A stretch of 9,876 bases of DNA from Pseudomonadota bacterium. GTDB lineage: Bacteria; Pseudomonadota; Alphaproteobacteria; Acetobacterales; Acetobacteraceae. The DNA lies in the NCBI GenBank assembly GCA_021841985.1, contig JAKCCP010000196.1:1-9876 (forward strand), read 5' to 3'. The notes under the pieces are model-generated. The model saw only the letters and a program-made list of their open reading frames with translations, was not told the origin of the DNA and ran no database searches. Below, piece by piece: positions 6,963 to 9,876 of the stretch (position 1 is the stretch's first letter; each line of letters begins with the position of its first letter). The translations under genes and the position numbers were made by a program.

Positions 6963-7811
6963 TGCGGCCCGGGCAAGGGCGCGCCGCGTCACCACGCCGG
7001 CCATTTTGGTCCGGTACTCCACCGGCCCGCGCCCGTCGGCGGTGGGGGTGACGATCGCCTCGACCGCCCGCGCCGCCGCCGCGAAGGCGCCCTGATCCGG
7101 CTTCTCACCGATCAGCATGGCCGCCGCCGCCTCGGCCAGAAGCGGCGTCGGGGCGAGATTGGTGAGACCGATCGCGCAGGTGGCGATACGCCCATCCTTG
7201 AGGGTGAGCATCACCGCCGCGGCGGCCGTCGCGTAATCGCCGATTTTGCGCTTGAGCTTCTCATAGGCGTGGCCGTGCCCGGGCGGGGCGGCGGGAATAT
7301 GGATCGCGGTGAGGATCTCACCCGCCGCCAAAGCCGTGACATAGGCGCCGTGATAGAACTCACGTGCCTTCACCCGCCGCTCCCCGGTGGCGCTGGCGAG
7401 ATGATAGGTGGCATCGAGGCACATCATCAGCGCCGGCATGTCGTTGCCGGGGTCGCCGTTGGCGACGTTGCCGCCAAGCGTGCCGCAATAGCGGATCTGC
7501 GGGTCGGCGATCTGGCGCGCGGTCTCGCCGATGATCGGCAGGCCGGCCGCCAGCGCGTCATGCCCGATCAGCTCCGCCTGGGTGGTGGTCGCGCCGATCA
7601 CCCAGGCCTCGCCCTCCCGCCGGATGCCCTTCAGCGTCACGATGCCGCCGAGATCGATCAGGTGCTCGGGGGTCGCGAGGCGAAGCTTCATCATCGGGAT
7701 GAGACTGTGCCCGCCGGCAAGCGCCCGGCCGTCTTCCGGATGGGCGGCGAACAACGCCACCGCCTCGTCGAGGCTTTTGGGGCGATGATAGGCGAATGGG
7801 CCTGGAATCAC
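6945..7811 (-). CDS. coxM: Carbon monoxide dehydrogenase, medium (FAD) subunit
   Basis: This flavoprotein subunit takes electrons from the CoxS clusters onto FAD and passes them toward the quinone pool. I place the start at GTG 7811-7809, because GGAGGAG at 7824-7818 lies 6 nt upstream and the protein then begins (M)IPGPFAYHRPKSLDEAV, the usual CoxM N-terminus. This gives 288 aa, the length of the O. carboxidovorans protein. FAD-contact motifs sit at the expected numbers: AGGHS at 32-36 and TLGGN at 111-115, followed by ANGDPGNDMPALMMCLDA. The C-terminal CODH flavoprotein domain (about 180-288) includes YEKLKRKIGDYATAAAAV. An in-frame ATG at 7952 would add 47 residues without resemblance to the family and lacks support. 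The last residues (LKAGA) and the stop codon are duplicated downstream in the tandem repeat. Confidence 0.97.
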   Translation of the reverse strand: MIPGPFAYHRPKSLDEAVALFAAHPEDGRALAGGHSLIPMMKLRLATPEHLIDLGGIVTLKGIRREGEAWVIGATTTQAELIGHDALAAGLPIIGETARQIADPQIRYCGTLGGNVANGDPGNDMPALMMCLDATYHLASATGERRVKAREFYHGAYVTALAAGEILTAIHIPAAPPGHGHAYEKLKRKIGDYATAAAAVMLTLKDGRIATCAIGLTNLAPTPLLAEAAAAMLIGEKPDQGAFAAAARAVEAIVTPTADGRGPVEYRTKMAGVVTRRALARAALKAGA

Positions 7812-7817
7812 GGCTTT

Positions 7818-7824
7818 CTCCTCC
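7818..7824 (-). promoter_or_regulatory. Ribosome binding site that fixes the coxM GTG start
   Basis: GGAGGAG on the minus strand with the 6-nt spacer AAAGCC before GTG 7811-7809. It is a strong site and agrees with the conserved IPGPF N-terminus, so it overrides the upstream in-frame ATG at 7952. Confidence 0.8.
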
Positions 7825-7826
7825 CC

Positions 7827-7870
7827 GATGATGGTTTTGGCCCGATGATGGCGCTGGGCGATGGTGTTGG
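7827..7870. repeat. Interleaved direct repeats in the coxC-coxM gap
   Basis: On the plus strand CCCGATGATGG occurs at 7824-7834 and again at 7841-7851 (17 bp apart, identical). Overlapping these, GATGGTTTTGG at 7830-7840 recurs as GATGGTGTTGG at 7860-7870 (one mismatch, 30 bp apart). They lie in the leader just upstream of the coxM ribosome binding site. They may be relics of local duplication or protein-binding sites; no function is shown. Confidence 0.6.
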
Positions 7871-7896
7871 ACCCGCGAGCCGGGCCGGTATCGATG

Positions 7897-7929
7897 TCCG
7901 AATATCGGAGCGCCTGCCGACAGCGCCAA
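7897..7929 (-). promoter_or_regulatory. Candidate coxM promoter with a palindrome over the -10 box
   Basis: On the minus strand TTGGCG (7929-7924) and GATATT (7906-7901) are separated by 17 nt; each matches the sigma-70 consensus at four of six positions. The -10 box lies inside the inverted repeat TCCGA-TAT-TCGGA (7909-7897), which could be an operator. A start near 7894 would give a leader of about 80 nt before coxM. The match is modest, and alphaproteobacterial promoters are often poorly predicted by this consensus. The rest of the coxC-coxM gap (7812-7997) holds the direct repeats and a small hairpin CGCAT-GAA-ATGCG at 7985-7997, immediately after the coxC stop. Confidence 0.33.
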
Positions 7930-7997
7930 AGCCTAATGCACGAGAGCCCCAACGCCGGGCTGGACGCGCGAAATGCCGTGTTTGCGCATGAAATGCG

Positions 7998-9275
7998 TCA
8001 GATAGGCTGTCCTTCCGCGCGGGCGTCGAGCGATGCCCGCAGCGTCGGGTAGCGGCTCCGGCTCACCGGAACCGGCATCCTGGTGCCGGCGAGCCAGGCG
8101 AGCCCGCCATCGCCGGTCCGCTCGATCGACGTCACGGCATCGAAGGCGACCAAATGGCTGCGATGGACACGGATGAAACGTTTGGGATCGAGCTTCGACT
8201 CCACCGCGCCGATCGATAACTGGCACAGGGCCTCGCCCTCGCCATCCACGAGCATCGTGTAATGCCCGTTGGCATGAACCGCGCGGAGGACGCTGACCTC
8301 GATATAGATCGTGCGGCCCTGGCGTTCCGCCGGCAGGGCAATTGCCGGCCGGCGCGGCGGCGAGCCATCCGCGCCGCAAAACGGGGTGGCGCTGTTGGCC
8401 TCGGCAAGGCGCGGCAGCGTCTCGACCCCGCCCCGTTCCTGTTCCGCCCAAGGCGGATCGGCGGGGGGAGGGGGCACGGCCGCGAGCGCGGTTTGCGGCA
8501 TCACGCTTGCGACGCTCGCCCAGGAAAACGGCGGCGAGGGCCCGGCCGGCACGTCGGCGGGTGTTTCCGCGCCGCGCTCCGGGTGCAACGCCAGCAGAAA
8601 GCCGAGCGAGATCGCGACCGCGACCGCCGCCACCATCACGGCGAAGATCTGGGGGGGCAGCCCGGCACCGGAGGCGGCGGGCGGGGCACAGACCACCATC
8701 GTCGTGCCCTCCATCGCCGTATAGTGCATGCCAGAGATGGCAAGCCCGATCAGGACCGCCGCACTCACCGGCGGCTGGCGCGCGGCCCCGGTCCGCAACG
8801 CCAGATGCAGGCCGAGCCCGGAGGCGGAGATCCCGACGATCGCGCTCGCGATCACGTAGGCGGGGTTGTAGCTCAGGATGAAATCGGTGTTCAGCGCCGA
8901 CATGCCGATGAAATGCATCCCGACGATGCCGGCGCCCATCAGCAGCGCGCCGAAGAGGAAGGCCGCCGAGGACAGGGGATGGTTCGCCACCAAGGCGATG
9001 GCGCCGGCGACCGCGAGGATCGCCACGATGAAGGAAAGCAGCGTCGGGCCGAGCAGGTAATGCGCGGGGGAAGGCATACGGAGCGCCAGCATGCCGACGA
9101 AATGCATGCCCCAGATGGCGACCCCGAGGGTGATCGCCGAAGCGCCGAGCAGGGCGAGACGCGCCTTACCGGCGGCGGCCCGCATGCGGGTGGCCAGCAC
9201 GAGAGCGACGAATGCGCCCTGAATCGCGAGCAGGACGGGCAACAGGAAGAGCGACGGTGCGTATTGAATAGGCAA
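7998..9275 (-). CDS. coxC: MHYT-LytTR membrane sensor/transcription regulator, CoxC-like
   Basis: A 425-aa fusion of a membrane sensor and a DNA-binding domain, the architecture of CoxC and CoxH in O. carboxidovorans. The N-terminal 230 residues form about seven membrane segments (about 8-29, 41-62, 75-96, 103-125, 138-160, 168-188, 208-230) with three MHYT-type motifs: GMHFVGM (56-62), GMHFIGM (119-125) and SGMHYTAM (181-188). MHYT Met and His residues have been proposed to bind copper and sense O2, CO or NO. A Pro/Ala-rich linker (about 233-315) leads to a LytTR domain (about 318-415) with VLRAVHANGHYTMLVDG, FIRVHRSHLV and PVSRSRYPTLR. It is the first cox gene here, 186 bp upstream of coxM, suggesting control of the structural genes (inference). 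The start is uncertain: no in-frame ATG or GTG lies upstream before a stop, so TTG 9275 is chosen, though AGAGG is 13 nt away. The symbol rests on architecture and position. Confidence 0.85.
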   Translation of the reverse strand: MPIQYAPSLFLLPVLLAIQGAFVALVLATRMRAAAGKARLALLGASAITLGVAIWGMHFVGMLALRMPSPAHYLLGPTLLSFIVAILAVAGAIALVANHPLSSAAFLFGALLMGAGIVGMHFIGMSALNTDFILSYNPAYVIASAIVGISASGLGLHLALRTGAARQPPVSAAVLIGLAISGMHYTAMEGTTMVVCAPPAASGAGLPPQIFAVMVAAVAVAISLGFLLALHPERGAETPADVPAGPSPPFSWASVASVMPQTALAAVPPPPADPPWAEQERGGVETLPRLAEANSATPFCGADGSPPRRPAIALPAERQGRTIYIEVSVLRAVHANGHYTMLVDGEGEALCQLSIGAVESKLDPKRFIRVHRSHLVAFDAVTSIERTGDGGLAWLAGTRMPVPVSRSRYPTLRASLDARAEGQPI

Positions 9276-9307
9276 CGCGGCGGCATTTCCTCTGTTGGGT
9301 AAACTCT

Positions 9308-9313
9308 ATCATA
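9308..9313 (-). promoter_or_regulatory. Candidate -10 box upstream of coxC
   Basis: TATGAT on the minus strand matches the sigma-70 -10 consensus at five of six positions and would start transcription about 25 nt before the coxC TTG. No convincing -35 box lies at normal spacing (GCATTG at 16 nt is poor; TTGGCG is only 13 nt away), so an activator or another sigma factor would be needed. Confidence 0.28.
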
Positions 9314-9380
9314 GGCCCCCAAGCCACGCCAATGCTCTCGTGGGTCAGGAAAATGAGACGGATGAGAGGTCTTTTCGTGC

Positions 9381-9430
9381 CGGCGGCGGGGGTGGGCGAC
9401 AAACGCCGCCGAAGCTGGCAAGATCGCCAG
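9381..9430. other. Two inverted repeats in the coxC-sixA divergent gap
   Basis: CGGCGGCG (9381-9388) and CGCCGCCG (9404-9411) are perfect 8-bp arms around a 15-nt spacer, followed by CTGGC-AAGATC-GCCAG (9415-9430) with 5-bp arms. The 187-bp gap (9276-9462) separates divergent genes, so both promoters and any operator should lie here. The second repeat has operator-like size. No known binding motif is recognised; the GC-only arms could arise by chance in this composition. Confidence 0.35.
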
Positions 9431-9462
9431 TGTCCTCTCGCCGCTCATGGTTCCCCGCCCGC

Positions 9463-9876
9463 ATGCACCAGATTTTGTTCCTGCGCCACGCCAAAGCCGC
9501 CGCCGCCAGCCCCGGCGTTCCCGATGAGGCGCGACCGCTGACGGCGCGCGGGGGCCGCGATGCGGCGGCGATCGGGGAGACGATGCGCGCGCGTGGTCTG
9601 CTCCCGGATCTCGTGCTGGTCTCCAGCGCCCGGCGCGCCCTGGAGACGCTGGCGGCGCTCGAACCCTGGGAGGAGACGCCGCTGATCGAGACCATGGCGC
9701 CGCTCTATCTCGCCAGCGCCGAGCGGATCGTCGGGATTCTGAACGAGGTTGCGGAAACCGTGCGCAGCGTGCTGGTGGTCGGGCATAATCCGGGCTTGCA
9801 TGACTGCGCGCTGCGGCTCGCGGATCGCCGCGGCGACGGCGCCAGGGCGCGGCTGGAGGAGGGGCTGCCGACCGGA
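9463..9876 (+). CDS. SixA-type phosphohistidine phosphatase, N-terminal part (3' end outside window)
   Basis: The frame is open from ATG 9463 to the last base, giving 138 residues without a stop. It is a histidine phosphatase superfamily protein: MHQILFLRHAKAA carries the RHG-type motif (R8, H9, the phospho-accepting His), then EARPLTARGGRDA (22-34), the conserved LVSSARRALET (52-62, Arg57/58) and VLVVGHNPGLHDCAL with the second catalytic His108. This spacing is that of SixA proteins, which in E. coli dephosphorylate His residues on phosphotransfer domains and PTS proteins; the natural substrate in alphaproteobacteria is unclear. Full-length members are about 160-170 aa, so about 30 residues are missing. 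No Shine-Dalgarno sequence precedes the ATG (upstream bases are CCCCGCCCGC), so it may be leaderless or weakly translated; an ATG at 9447 is out of frame. It is divergent from coxC, and a functional tie is not evident. Confidence 0.88.
   Translation, partial: MHQILFLRHAKAAAASPGVPDEARPLTARGGRDAAAIGETMRARGLLPDLVLVSSARRALETLAALEPWEETPLIETMAPLYLASAERIVGILNEVAETVRSVLVVGHNPGLHDCALRLADRRGDGARARLEEGLPTG

Noticed and set aside
7812..7952. A 47-codon N-terminal extension of coxM from ATG 7952
   Set aside because: It crosses the candidate promoter and the repeats, has no family resemblance, and the GTG at 7811 has a strong ribosome site and the exact usual N-terminus.
8262..9302. An open frame of 346 codons on the plus strand opposite coxC
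   Set aside because: Arg/Gly/His-rich with no motif; the minus strand shows clear MHYT and LytTR motifs and membrane segments.

Overview
The window is GC-rich, densely coding bacterial DNA, most likely from an alphaproteobacterium (inference from composition, from a DUF1178 gene next to a family I pyrophosphatase gene, and from the closeness of the cox proteins to those of Oligotropha/Afipia carboxidovorans as I remember them). Its centre is an aerobic carbon monoxide dehydrogenase (CODH) locus on the minus strand, about 8.2 kb from 9275 down to 1069. Ordinary housekeeping genes on the plus strand flank it.

Left edge, plus strand: the 3' end of a DUF1178 gene (1-396), then a complete inorganic pyrophosphatase gene, ppa (486-1028). 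A strong inverted repeat lies between them. ppa converges on the last cox gene, and a 12-bp-stem hairpin sits at the junction.

Minus strand, in transcription order: coxC (MHYT membrane sensor fused to a LytTR DNA-binding domain, 9275-7998); coxM (FAD subunit, 7811-6945); coxS (two [2Fe-2S] clusters, 6903-6403); coxL (molybdenum subunit, 6406-3986); coxD (MoxR-type AAA+ ATPase, 3957-3079); coxE (von Willebrand factor A protein, 3074-1905); coxF (XdhC family, 1908-1069). CoxL carries AYRCSFR, the active-site signature of form I CODH, with the Cu-binding Cys at residue 385. The locus should therefore encode a true CO-oxidising enzyme and not a form II or xanthine dehydrogenase-like relative. CoxM, CoxS and CoxL form the (MSL)2 enzyme; CoxD, CoxE and CoxF are the known maturation factors for its Mo-S-Cu centre; CoxC is a candidate CO/O2 sensor. 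No coxG, coxB, coxH, coxI or coxK is seen here.

Right edge, plus strand: the 5' part of a SixA-type phosphohistidine phosphatase gene (9463 to the window end), divergent from coxC.

Small-scale structure includes a 14-bp tandem repeat that copies the coxM stop codon into the coxM-coxS gap, an 11-codon mini-ORF bridging the coxL stop and a TTG start of coxD, and a palindrome over a candidate -10 box upstream of coxM. All gaps are under 200 bp. I saw no tRNA, rRNA, CRISPR array or mobile element. The main system is a known one; what is new, if anything, is in the junctions and the sensor.
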